DNA of 64,000 nucleotides from positions 434,001-498,000 of the forward strand of contig NZ_JAGGKI010000003.1 in assembly GCF_017873605.1 (NCBI RefSeq). Direction: 5' to 3'. Shown here in pieces: positions 52,934-60,561 of the stretch. The notes beneath the pieces were generated by a model. That model ran no database searches, was not told the DNA's origin, and worked only from the letters and a program-made list of their open reading frames with translations. The first letter of the stretch is position 1; each line of letters begins with the position of its first letter. Both the position numbers and the translations under genes were made by a program. The DNA is from Paenibacillus lactis (GTDB lineage: Bacteria; Bacillota; Bacilli; Paenibacillales; Paenibacillaceae).

Positions 52934-53358
52934 AGGTCGGCGATCTCGACTCCGAAGCCGGACAGCTCAAGCACCTTATCGCCGACGGCATCCAGCTCCC
53001 CGGCCAGCAGCATCCGGCGGACCGCCTGCTCTCCGCCCGACAGCTTCAAGCGGCTGGTGATGCGCGGATCGCCCCAGCCGTTCAGCGTCAGCCCTTTGAC
53101 GGACAAGCTCCCGGTCGCTTCCGAAATCAGGAGCGCGTTGAACGTCTCCGTATCCACCTTCTCATCCACCACGCCTTTCACGTTCCGGCGGACCGTGCAG
53201 CGCTCGCGGATGCTGTCCACCTTGCTCGAAGTCAAACCGTGCAGCACGATCTGCATATCGAGCCGCTTGATGCGCACCGTTTCCTCCGGCAGCTTCTCCG
53301 CCGCCTCGAACAGGCTGTCCAAAATTTGCTCTTCGCTCAAATGCTCGTTCAAGCTCAT
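52924..53358 (-). CDS. Tail assembly chaperone, XkdN-like, module A
   Basis: A 144-residue protein: MSLNEHLSEEQILDSLFEAA, LTLNGWGDPRITSRLKLSGG, ending GVEIADLKN. Its last codons CTA AAA AAC TGA hold the slippery heptamer. AAAGGGGACG lies before the ATG. A terminator hairpin lies between it and the tube gene, so it is expressed through read-through. It guards the tape measure during assembly. Confidence 0.9.
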   Translation of the reverse strand: MSLNEHLSEEQILDSLFEAAEKLPEETVRIKRLDMQIVLHGLTSSKVDSIRERCTVRRNVKGVVDEKVDTETFNALLISEATGSLSVKGLTLNGWGDPRITSRLKLSGGEQAVRRMLLAGELDAVGDKVLELSGFGVEIADLKN

Positions 53359-53446
53359 ATCGTCGTCCCCTTTCGCGATTCTTTAGCCTTTCAATCGTTC
53401 ACTCCATCGATTATTCAAGGTGTGAACCATTCATCTCTTTTCCCAT

Positions 53447-53499
53447 AAAAAAAGCAGCATCTCCCAACATTCACGGCATGAATCATCGATCGATGCTGC
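53447..53499 (-). terminator. Terminator inside module A, between tube and chaperone genes
   Basis: GCAGCATC and GATGCTGC are perfect complements around a 30-base loop, followed on the minus strand by TTTTTTT. Partial termination would give more sheath and tube than tape measure and baseplate. Module B has no counterpart. Confidence 0.75.
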
Positions 53500-53532
53500 A
53501 TGTATCTTTTTTTCACTTTTACGATAAAATCA

Positions 53533-53940
53533 TTAATCCGCCGAAATCGGGTCGAGCAGCTCGTACCCCTCAAAGGTGAACGATGTCTCCTCCTGCACTT
53601 CTTCACCCGCAGTCCAGTTCGCGAGCTGGATCTTGTCCGGCATGCAGCGGATCAGGCGCACGCGCTCGTGACCGTACGATTCGGGATCGTCCAGCTTGGA
53701 AATAATATCGAACTTCGTAAAGCCGCGGGCGATCATGTCCGATGTGACCTTATAGCCGCTCATCGTGCCGGTGCCTTTTTTGCTCCCGCTCTTATGCACC
53801 GTCCAGTCGTTGCCGACCAGCTTCAGCTCGCGCTTCTCAAGCTCCACGCTCGCTTCCAGCTTGTTAATATGCGTCTGCCATACCCCGTCGATATAGGCCT
53901 GGCCATACGTTCCCATAATGACTCTTGATGCATCCAACAT
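53533..53940 (-). CDS. Tail tube protein (XkdM-like), module A
   Basis: A 135-residue tube protein: LDASRVIMGTYGQAYIDGVW, THINKLEASVELEKRELKLV, KGTGTMSGYKVTSDMIARGF, EEVQEETSFTFEGYELLDPI. The pattern K.LEA.VE.EK.ELK matches module B. AGGAGG precedes the ATG. It lies 154 bases after the sheath gene; that gap shows no clear signal. Confidence 0.9.
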   Translation of the reverse strand: MLDASRVIMGTYGQAYIDGVWQTHINKLEASVELEKRELKLVGNDWTVHKSGSKKGTGTMSGYKVTSDMIARGFTKFDIISKLDDPESYGHERVRLIRCMPDKIQLANWTAGEEVQEETSFTFEGYELLDPISAD

Positions 53941-54094
53941 AGATATTCCTCCTCAGCATTTTTGAATGATTGGATATTGATTGGACCTCACGGTACAGTA
54001 AGCCGAACCGTCCGGACTGATCCCACCCGTTTCGTCCCGAATCGTCCTAAGCTCGTGCGACGCGGCTCTTTAGGTTACCGGAGGCCATCTTCCT

Positions 54095-55564
54095 TTACTG
54101 CACGTAAAACGTGCCGAACAGCTGCTCCATCACATCGGTCAGCTTCACGTTCCATTGCAGGAACACTTGATCCGGCTCCGGCTGCTTCACGGCGGAATCG
54201 CCGTAATAGGCAGGATCCAGAATGACGTCATAGCCGTCCGGCTCGATGACGTTGCTCAGCGACAGCTGGCCCAAATATTCTTTCACGGCGCCGATCAGGG
54301 CAAGCCTTCCTTCCTCGGTGTTATTCACCTTGCCGATGTACGTGCCTTCGGCGGCCGCCTGCAGATCGGCATGAATGGCGTCCATGACGCGGATCGAACG
54401 GATTTTCTTCCACGCATTGTTCTGGCCCTCCGCCGGATTCACGAGCGTATTGATGCCGCGCAGGGCTTTCACCTGACGTCCGTCAAAAATCAGCAGGAAA
54501 ACGCCGTTTTGAACCGCAAGCTCCTGTTCCGAGCGGCTCCAGCGGCGGGTGACATCCTCAAACGGCGTCACCGCGTATGTAGCGGACTGGTTCAGCCGCT
54601 GACCTGCAATCAAACCGGCCACATAGGCGGCCGTCTGCGCGGAGCTGTAATCGACGCCGGACAAGCGTACGCCGGTGCCGACGTTCACAACGCCTTCGTG
54701 GTTTAGCGCAAGCGAACGGGCAGCAGCAGTCTTCGGCGCATCCTTGGCCACATCGTCGGCCGCGCTTCCGCCGAATACGGCCATAACCCCGCGGCCTTCC
54801 TGGCGGAGACGCTTCACCCAAGCGGCAAAGCTCTGAAGCAAGGACATGTCGGCCGCGTAGTCCAGCGCCACGACATCGAATTGCTGGCCTTGGGCGGCTT
54901 CTTGAAACTCAAGATAATCCGCATTGGTAATTCCGCTGTTGCCGCTGGTTCCGCCGGTGAATGCCGCGCCGTTGACGTCGGCAGGCACTGCGCTGCCATC
55001 GCCGAGCACGGTTGCGCTCACCCAGACGTTCTCATCATCCTCATTCACCTTCGCAGCGATCGATGCGGCCGTACCGTCCGCGCCAACATAGGTGCCGAGC
55101 AGCTTGGCCCCTTCATACAGCCGAAGCTCCCGAGCGGCCGGATCCATCAGCGACGGCTGAATCGTTACCGAGAAGCCGTTTCCGCGGCTGCCCGGGTATT
55201 TAGCCTGAAGCTGCAGCACATCGGACGGCGTCGCTTCGCCATTTTGCAGCGTAACGGATGCAGCCGAAGCCGTACTGTCTGCAAGACGGTACGCGAGCAG
55301 CTTTTTCGGACCGCCCAGCATCGCCAGATACAGCGTCCGATAAGCGGTTGCTCCATTATCTTGATCTGCGGAGAACGACTCGCCGATCGCATGCTCGCTT
55401 CCGATCTCGACAAACTCGCGTACCGGCCCCCAGTTCGCTTTAACGGGAACGATGACCGTTCCGCGTGCGCCGCCCTGAATCGCTGAGGCTGCCGCCGCTT
55501 TAAAATTCATATACAAACCCGGCAATACCGGTTTATTCGTGCTCTCCCATGTTCCTCCCGCCAT
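54095..55564 (-). CDS. Contractile tail sheath protein (XkdK-like), module A
   Basis: A 489-residue sheath subunit: MAGGTWESTNKPVLPGLYMN, SAIQGGARGTVIVPVKANWG, GGPKKLLAYRLADSTASAAS and a C-terminus ending LTDVMEQLFGTFYVQ. It is about 50 residues longer than the module B sheath. The first seven residues are shared (MAGGTW.), the rest is divergent. It marks particle A as contractile. Confidence 0.95.
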   Translation of the reverse strand: MAGGTWESTNKPVLPGLYMNFKAAAASAIQGGARGTVIVPVKANWGPVREFVEIGSEHAIGESFSADQDNGATAYRTLYLAMLGGPKKLLAYRLADSTASAASVTLQNGEATPSDVLQLQAKYPGSRGNGFSVTIQPSLMDPAARELRLYEGAKLLGTYVGADGTAASIAAKVNEDDENVWVSATVLGDGSAVPADVNGAAFTGGTSGNSGITNADYLEFQEAAQGQQFDVVALDYAADMSLLQSFAAWVKRLRQEGRGVMAVFGGSAADDVAKDAPKTAAARSLALNHEGVVNVGTGVRLSGVDYSSAQTAAYVAGLIAGQRLNQSATYAVTPFEDVTRRWSRSEQELAVQNGVFLLIFDGRQVKALRGINTLVNPAEGQNNAWKKIRSIRVMDAIHADLQAAAEGTYIGKVNNTEEGRLALIGAVKEYLGQLSLSNVIEPDGYDVILDPAYYGDSAVKQPEPDQVFLQWNVKLTDVMEQLFGTFYVQ

Positions 55565-55566
55565 GA

Positions 55567-55776
55567 TTAATCCACCTTCGCTTTCATAAAATGTTTGATT
55601 TGATCCTGCACCTCGGCCACAGTAAACAGCTCGCCCGCTGCTCCGTACATTGCGCCGGCAATGACTTCCGGCCGGACGCTGAACCGCTCCTTGGCATGAG
55701 CCGTCAACTCAGCCAATGTGTAACGCGGTTCGCTGCCGCTGTTCCCTTCCGTCTTGGTTGATTTCTTACCCGACAT
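55567..55776 (-). CDS. Small protein before the sheath, module A
   Basis: A 69-residue protein: SEPRYTLAELTAHAKERFSV, ending FTVAEVQDQIKHFMKAKVD. Matches the pattern of the 57-residue module B protein (FTV.....QI..FMK..V). It ends 2 bases before the sheath gene. Role unknown; in such elements a small gene in this place is common. Confidence 0.8.
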   Translation of the reverse strand: MSGKKSTKTEGNSGSEPRYTLAELTAHAKERFSVRPEVIAGAMYGAAGELFTVAEVQDQIKHFMKAKVD

Positions 55777-55788
55777 CTCGAGTCCCCC

Positions 55789-56643
55789 TTAATTTAAAAT
55801 CGGTTGAACATGAACGCGGCGAATCCTTGCGGCTTCCTGCGCCGAACGCATTTGCCGTTGGATGAGCGTCAGCTTGAGCTGACCGTTCAAGATCGCATCG
55901 GCCTCCAAATTGCCGGTAATACCGGCGACGGTCAAATACTGGCGAGCCTCGGAATCAAGCGGTAGCTGAGCCTGGGAGCCGAGCGACTCCACCAGCGAAA
56001 ATGCTGTAAGCTGTTCATGCTCAGAAGAAGTAGATGCCACATGACCTGTGAAGCTCTTGCTGATTTCGTAGACGGAGGCTCCCGCCATCTTCGTCTCGCA
56101 CCCTGACAATCGCCACAGCACGGCATGATCTTCCCGATCCGCCGGCCATGACGTCCGGTAAACGCTCCAGCTGCTTCCGAGCTGCTTCGAAGTCCACGCG
56201 ATCAGCGCGGAAAGCCATTCATCCGGTTCGCCGATGCTTCCGGAGTCCCCGCCGCTGGCTGACGCCTCCGGGACATAAACGCCGAAACGGATAACCCGGA
56301 TCATGCGGCCCAGGCCGGAATCCCATTGATCCGCCTCCGGAACGCCGAGATAATGAAGCTTGAAGGCGCGGTTCTCCAGACCTGTTACCCGCTTGCGATG
56401 CAGTCCCTGTATGAGCCGCTCCGCCTGCGAATCCAGCTGACGGGAGACGATAGCCTCGCCCGCGTACAGCTTCAGCCTAATCACCTGCCGGTAACCGGCC
56501 CAGGGTGATTTCCATACATCCTCGCCAAGCAGCAGAACCGCAAAAAAATCATCTACAGCGATTTCGGGCGGATGCACGTCATAAATTCGTCCCGCAAGCT
56601 CCGGCACCAATTCCATAACGGCCTGTTTGATCGCCTCTCTCAT
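55789..56643 (-). CDS. Probable tail terminator with C-terminal extension, module A
   Basis: A 284-residue protein. The first 130 residues (FFAVLLLGEDVWKSPWAGYR, LYAGEAIVSRQLDSQAERLI, RMIRVIRFGVYVPEASAS) resemble a tail-completion protein. The rest (WLSALIAWTSKQLGSSWSVY and on) is not recognised and is absent from the 145-residue module B protein. Start ATG overlaps the stop of the 26-residue peptide (ATGA). Confidence 0.55.
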   Translation of the reverse strand: MREAIKQAVMELVPELAGRIYDVHPPEIAVDDFFAVLLLGEDVWKSPWAGYRQVIRLKLYAGEAIVSRQLDSQAERLIQGLHRKRVTGLENRAFKLHYLGVPEADQWDSGLGRMIRVIRFGVYVPEASASGGDSGSIGEPDEWLSALIAWTSKQLGSSWSVYRTSWPADREDHAVLWRLSGCETKMAGASVYEISKSFTGHVASTSSEHEQLTAFSLVESLGSQAQLPLDSEARQYLTVAGITGNLEADAILNGQLKLTLIQRQMRSAQEAARIRRVHVQPILN

Positions 56644-56720
56644 CGAAAACACAGCCGAGGCTCATCCGGCATCCGTTGAAAGAACGGCTTGCCGATCAAA
56701 TCGTTCGTTTGCCTATTCAT
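56640..56720 (-). CDS. Leader peptide gene of 26 residues
   Basis: Reads MNRQTNDLIGKPFFQRMPDE and ends RLCFR. A strong AGGAGGGG site lies before the ATG and its stop overlaps the next gene's ATG (ATGA), so it is probably translated. It is the first gene of the tail operon, 60 bases after a terminator. No function proposed; it could be a coupling leader. Confidence 0.55.
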   Translation of the reverse strand: MNRQTNDLIGKPFFQRMPDEPRLCFR

Positions 56721-56780
56721 ACGGCCCCTCCTTCCTGTGTTGTAATAAAACGGGAATGAGGCCAGGGAGCTTGTCCGCAT

Positions 56781-56805
56781 AAAAAAACCGGCTCTATGGC
56801 CGGTT
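56781..56805 (-). terminator. Intrinsic terminator directly before the tail operon
   Basis: AACCGGC pairs with GCCGGTT around a short loop, followed on the minus strand by TTTTTTT. It is only 60 bases before the first tail-operon start codon, with no good promoter in between. Confidence 0.8.
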
Positions 56806-57278
56806 CACATTTCCTGTGTGAGGTTAACGGTGCTGCCCTTTCGCTTCATTCCCGATGCTATAATCTTACACCGGTTCGCACCAAGCGAAGACGGGGAACC
56901 GGCGAACATTCGGCGAAGTTTGGGATGATTTGCGGCGGTAAAAAGACGATACCTTCGATAATGCTGTCACCGCCTTATTTAAACGACGGCTATAACCATC
57001 ACCAATCACTGTAGCAAACTTTTTCACTGCCTAATTTAATATCGTTTCTTTGCACCAGCGACCCGTTAGCAGCATCGTCTAAACACTCTATATGCAGTTT
57101 ACGGTTTACTGAAATGCTAGGAGCTCTCATCCTATGTATGGGCCCTGGCTTTGAAGAGCCGTCAGCCTGTGAGCGTGTTTAGTCAATCTCCCCGTTCTAT
57201 TCAGCGCTCGGGAGCGGGACATGGGTCTATTCCGTTCATATTCTCAACAAGCTCCTTGTCAACGCACAGGACGTATCG

Positions 57279-57307
57279 AAAAAAACCGACCCTCAGCAGA
57301 GTCGGTT
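57279..57307 (-). terminator. Intrinsic terminator after the ArpU-type gene
   Basis: AACCGAC pairs with GTCGGTT around a 10-base loop, followed on the minus strand by TTTTTTT. Confidence 0.8.
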
Positions 57308-57317
57308 TAGTCCCGCA

Positions 57318-57383
57318 GCCATCCATCTATTGTATAAGAGTCATCCATCCATTGTCTAAAAGTCATCCATCTCTTGACTAAAA
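57318..57383. repeat. Three 22-bp direct tandem repeats (iteron-like)
   Basis: Units begin at 57318, 57340 and 57362. All contain CATCCATC, then TTG and TAA at the same positions. They lie between the ArpU gene and its terminator and could be regulator-binding sites; on the minus strand TAGACA-N16-TATACA within them could act as a promoter. Confidence 0.7.
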
Positions 57384-57465
57384 AAACCTCCAAGCAATCG
57401 CCCAGCCAATCAACCTTGCATGATCCGCATTCCCGCGTCGGAACTCCCCCGATCATGGGCCGCGT

Positions 57466-57975
57466 TTATCGCACGGCGCCTACCGCCTGCGCCCCTTCAT
57501 TCTTTTTCAGCCGGGTTAAGGGCTTTACGAGGGTATCCAGCGATAACAGGCCCAGATCGGCAAGAACCAGCGCCATTTTATAAAAAGCTCGGGTGCGGAT
57601 TTTTACATACGTGTCTTTGCTGACCGGCGGGTCAAAAATATGGTTGTACACCTTGTAGTCGTACACATCGTCCTGCTTCATGTACCGTTCCCTTATCAGC
57701 AGCTGCTCGCGTTCTCCCAGCCGCTCCACGATCGATTCGATCGTTTCGCAGTAGTGCTTCCTTGCCGCAGGCATGTCTACATTATATATCGCTACCTTTG
57801 CCGTCTGATCCGAGGTCACATTCGTCGGTCCGTGGAACCGCTCGGTGTAAGAGGCCGTCACGCTCGCTTCCCTCATTTCAAACGTTATCGTTTTATAAAT
57901 TCGATACTTCTCGAATACCGCCTCAATCGCGTATTGGGTTTTTCTGCGATCCAATTCAGGTAACATATGATTCAT
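57466..57975 (-). CDS. ArpU-family phage transcriptional regulator
   Basis: A 169-residue protein of the ArpU/late-gene-activator type (sigma-factor region 4-like): a helical front (LDRRKTQYAIEAVFEKYRIY), then ERLGEREQLLIRERYMKQDD and VSKDTYVKIRTRAFYKMALV near residues 100-145. GGGGAGTG is seven bases before the ATG. It lies divergent from the Xre repressor and upstream of the tail operon, so it is the likely activator of tail genes; repeated TTCGTA motifs lie in its promoter region. Confidence 0.82.
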   Translation of the reverse strand: MNHMLPELDRRKTQYAIEAVFEKYRIYKTITFEMREASVTASYTERFHGPTNVTSDQTAKVAIYNVDMPAARKHYCETIESIVERLGEREQLLIRERYMKQDDVYDYKVYNHIFDPPVSKDTYVKIRTRAFYKMALVLADLGLLSLDTLVKPLTRLKKNEGAQAVGAVR

Positions 57976-58051
57976 ACCGTTTCACTCCCCATTGATGGTT
58001 TATCCTGGCTTTCCTTTGCCATTTGGCAGAAAATCAAGGCCATGCCGACTG

Positions 58052-58106
58052 TTCGTATATTTGTTCGTATTTTTCGTAATAATACCACTATCTGGAGATC
58101 TTCGTA
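58052..58106. promoter_or_regulatory. Repeated TTCGTA motifs, candidate repressor sites
   Basis: TTCGTA occurs at 58052, 58064, 58073 and 58101 between the divergent ArpU and Xre genes, with steps of 12, 9 and 28. They overlap where an ArpU promoter would lie and may bind the Xre repressor. Confidence 0.45.
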
Positions 58107-58199
58107 AACGTTCAAATGGGCGGCTAAATTCCAGAAATGGGCCTTATCGCTCTCTAATTCTTGCCTTTTGGCAATATTCCTTTGTTTTTATTTTACCTG

Positions 58200-58228
58200 T
58201 TGGCAAAGGTGGCGAATGGGTTTATACT
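58200..58228 (+). promoter_or_regulatory. Promoter of the Xre repressor gene
   Basis: TTGGCA-N17-TATACT on the plus strand, ending 45 bases before the GTG start. Confidence 0.7.
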
Positions 58229-58273
58229 ATAAACAGAGGTTACAGATGGATTATGGTGAGGAGTGGCCGGAGC

Positions 58274-58693
58274 GTGGATCACAGATTTGGAGCATACTTG
58301 AAGCAGATCAGGGAAGACAAAGGCTTAAGCATCAATCAACTCGCACAAGCCGCTGACATCAGCGGATCGCAAATCTCGAGAATCGAGAACGGGCTGCGCG
58401 GCATTCCAAAGCCGCAGACGCTTCGCAAAATCGCCGACGCGCTTGAGATTCCCTATGAAGAACTGATGAGCAAAGCCGGCTATTTGGACTCGGAGCTTTC
58501 CCTGCATGAGGACCTGACCGTTCCCGACTGGGCCACGGCCAAAGATAAACGGGATTTCAAAAAAATGCTGGAGGACGACGGAGAGCTGATGTTCGACGGA
58601 ATCCCGTTAAACCAGGAGGACAAGCAGCGCATCAAGGATGTGCTGACCGGCTTATTCTGGGAAGCCAAGCAGATGAACAAACGGAAAAAATAG
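58274..58693 (+). CDS. Xre-family repressor of the tail locus (GTG start)
   Basis: A 139-residue regulator: HTH domain (FGAYLKQIREDKGLSINQLA, ISGSQISRIENGLRGIPKPQ, ADALEIPYEELMSKAGYL) and a C-terminal half without a clear family (DDGELMFDGIPLNQEDKQRI). GTG start chosen: AGGAGTG at proper spacing; an in-frame ATG seven codons earlier lies on top of that site. A promoter precedes it. With the ImmA-type protease next to it, this is the phage-type repressor/antirepressor-protease pair. Confidence 0.85.
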   Translation: MDHRFGAYLKQIREDKGLSINQLAQAADISGSQISRIENGLRGIPKPQTLRKIADALEIPYEELMSKAGYLDSELSLHEDLTVPDWATAKDKRDFKKMLEDDGELMFDGIPLNQEDKQRIKDVLTGLFWEAKQMNKRKK

Positions 58694-58769
58694 CATGTCA
58701 TGAAGGAGTACATAGCGATTACAACCCTACGACAACCCATAACAATCTCGATATTGCAGGTGAACCGGC

Positions 58770-59195
58770 ATGGATGATCTTTTACAACCGTTAATCCGTC
58801 AGCTTGTCAGAAAACATCATACCAACTGTCCCTTCGAAATTGCGGCTTCGCTCGGCATTCATGTCCGGTACACGGACCTCGGCAAGACAACGAAGGGGCT
58901 GTACTTCCGCAAATTAAGACGCAGGTTTATCGTCATTCATAGTCAACTGCCGCCGCAGTGGCAGCGCTTCGTCTGCGCCCATGAGCTCGGTCACGATCGG
59001 CTCCATAAGGGAATCAGCCGATTTTTCCTTGAGGAGCATTCCTACTTCAGCCCAGGCAAGCTGGAACGTCAGGCGAATCGGTTTGCGGTTGCGTTGTTGA
59101 CGGCGGATTTGACCATTGGCCCGGGAGAGTCGCTGCATGAGTTCTACCTTCGGGCAGGCATTCCACAGGAAATGCTTTTATTTTTTAGACTCTAA
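58770..59195 (+). CDS. ImmA/IrrE-family metallopeptidase
   Basis: A 141-residue protein with the zinc motif HELGHDRLH near residue 71 and ERQANRFAVALLTA near residue 98, the usual ImmA arrangement. Such proteases cleave the partner repressor and so induce the element. It is 76 bases after the Xre repressor gene on the same strand. No RapI-like trigger was seen in the window. Confidence 0.9.
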   Translation: MDDLLQPLIRQLVRKHHTNCPFEIAASLGIHVRYTDLGKTTKGLYFRKLRRRFIVIHSQLPPQWQRFVCAHELGHDRLHKGISRFFLEEHSYFSPGKLERQANRFAVALLTADLTIGPGESLHEFYLRAGIPQEMLLFFRL

Positions 59196-59300
59196 TCGAA
59201 CATACGTTCCGATTCAGTGAAACCTTTAACCTATCATGATCCAATCATGTACGGGAGGCAGACACGCGAATCTGTGAGTGGCGCATTCGTAGAAAAGCCA

Positions 59301-59322
59301 AAAGCGGCTGCACAGCAGCCGC
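59301..59322 (-). terminator. Terminator after the TetR gene, at the right edge of the tail locus
   Basis: GCGGCTGC and GCAGCCGC around a 3-base loop; on the minus strand TTTT follows. Confidence 0.65.
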
Positions 59323-59375
59323 AATTCTCCACATCTGCGTGGCGTTTGTATGCTTGGCGGAATACAGGAGGGGAC

Positions 59376-59936
59376 TTACCGGTTAGCGGGCGAACGGATG
59401 CCTTCCATCAAGAAGCCGACCATCTGCTCCAGTGCTTGCTGCAGCGTCAGCCGGCCACCGGAAGCATACTGGTCGATCAGCTGATATAATGCCCCTACAT
59501 ATACCTGAATGAACAGCTCGACATCAAAAGGACGAAAGATGCCTGCAGCAGCCCCCTCGTGAATAATCAGCCGGATATTCTCCCAGCCTGTATTCATGTA
59601 GGCATCGATTTGCCTCCACTGCTCCGGGTACCGGAGCTCCAATTCCTTCATCACGCGAATATCGTGGAAGGCGACGCCTTGCGGAAGGAGCGTTAATGCC
59701 AGGAATAGCTTATCCGTTAAAGGAATCGAATCGTCCTTCATCAGCTTCTCCTCCTCCGCCATCATATTCCCGATGGACTGGACCACGATATGGTCGACCA
59801 ATTCCTCCTTGGATTCAAAATGCTGATACAGGGTCTTCGTGCTGATCCCGAGACGGCCTGCAACATCCCGAATGGAGAACTTCAGGCCCCGCTGGGCAAT
59901 CTCCTGAACGGCGGCCTCGGCGATTTTGTCCTTCAT
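59376..59936 (-). CDS. TetR-family transcriptional regulator
   Basis: A 186-residue regulator: MKDKIAEAAVQEIAQRGLKF, helix-turn-helix SIRDVAGRLGISTKTLYQHF, then KEELVDHIVVQSIGNMM and a C-terminal ligand domain. Start ATG overlaps the stop of the YvaD-like gene (ATGA), so the two are coupled. AAGGAG lies upstream inside the previous gene. Ligand unknown; it likely controls its own operon. Confidence 0.9.
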   Translation of the reverse strand: MKDKIAEAAVQEIAQRGLKFSIRDVAGRLGISTKTLYQHFESKEELVDHIVVQSIGNMMAEEEKLMKDDSIPLTDKLFLALTLLPQGVAFHDIRVMKELELRYPEQWRQIDAYMNTGWENIRLIIHEGAAAGIFRPFDVELFIQVYVGALYQLIDQYASGGRLTLQQALEQMVGFLMEGIRSPANR

Positions 59937-60352
59937 AGCGCCACCGACTCCTTCTCGTTCACAGAATGTCCGCTTCCGATCAGCCTCGGCAGGAAGAAGA
60001 GCGGATACAGCATCAGGAACAGATTCGGCAGCCACCAGAAGAGATCGAAATCAAGCCGGATGCTCCAAAATGCAATGGCCTGCAGCCCTGAGCAAAACGT
60101 TAGCACGAGTGAAACCAGACACCACGGCCGCCATTTAAAATGGCCTTTCCTGTAGAGATACATGCTCCATAAGCCGGTTCCGGAGATCAGCAGATCCAGC
60201 GGAAGGAACGATAAGTTCCACGCCACCAGCAGCGGATTGTCATAATCCTGATACAGATACTCCCTCGGAATCAGGCTCAAGCCGATGAGCAGCCAGTATA
60301 TAATAAATCCGATATCGGTAGCGAGCATCAGTGATTTTAATGTTCGGTTCAT
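59933..60352 (-). CDS. YvaD-like membrane protein (DUF5360)
   Basis: A 139-residue membrane protein with four hydrophobic segments: LATDIGFIIYWLLIGLSLIP, WNLSFLPLDLLISGTGLWSM, SLVLTFCSGLQAIAFWSIRL and LPNLFLMLYPLFFLP. AGGAGG lies six bases before the second of two close ATG codons, which I take as the start. It forms an operon with the TetR gene, as yvaD-type genes do. Function unknown. Confidence 0.75.
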   Translation of the reverse strand: MNRTLKSLMLATDIGFIIYWLLIGLSLIPREYLYQDYDNPLLVAWNLSFLPLDLLISGTGLWSMYLYRKGHFKWRPWCLVSLVLTFCSGLQAIAFWSIRLDFDLFWWLPNLFLMLYPLFFLPRLIGSGHSVNEKESVAL

Positions 60353-60511
60353 CCCCATCCTCCTTTGTCCATGATCTATTATCCATTCTCAGTCCTCACG
60401 CAGAAATCACGGAAAACAATTTGGTTTATTTGTTTTCCATCTTACCCCACCTTCTTCTCATAATCAAGAGCGATTTAGGCATGGCTTTATAACAACCGAC
60501 TGACTGCATAC

Positions 60512-60559
60512 AAAAACAGCCTCCGCTCTGCCGGTATGTAACCGACAAACGGAAGCCGT
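60512..60559 (-). terminator. Probable terminator after the AviRa-like gene
   Basis: On the minus strand ACGGCTTCCG pairs with CGGAGGCTGT (two G-T pairs), then TTTTTG. It lies about 210 bases past the gene. Confidence 0.5.
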
Positions 60560-60561
60560 CT

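Larger units (their letters stand above)
56721..57465. other. Control region of the tail operon (no gene)
   Basis: About 745 bases between the ArpU-type gene and the first tail gene. It holds two minus-strand terminators (listed), three 22-base direct repeats (listed) and a possible promoter near 56850-56875 (minus-strand TTGGTG-N16-TATAGC, weak). Just before the second terminator a TCACA-N7-TGTGA hairpin could form as an alternative fold. This looks like a leader that decides whether transcription reaches the tail genes. Confidence 0.5.

Noticed and set aside
56881..56920. LexA-like box CGAACATTCG in the tail control region
   Set aside because: The spacing between the arms is two bases, whereas the Bacillota LexA box needs four (CGAAC-N4-GTTCG).
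31784..59195. Complete prophage or extracellular contractile injection system
   Set aside because: No capsid, terminase, portal or integrase gene argues against a full phage; no AAA+ ATPase or toxin cargo gene of the eCIS type was seen.
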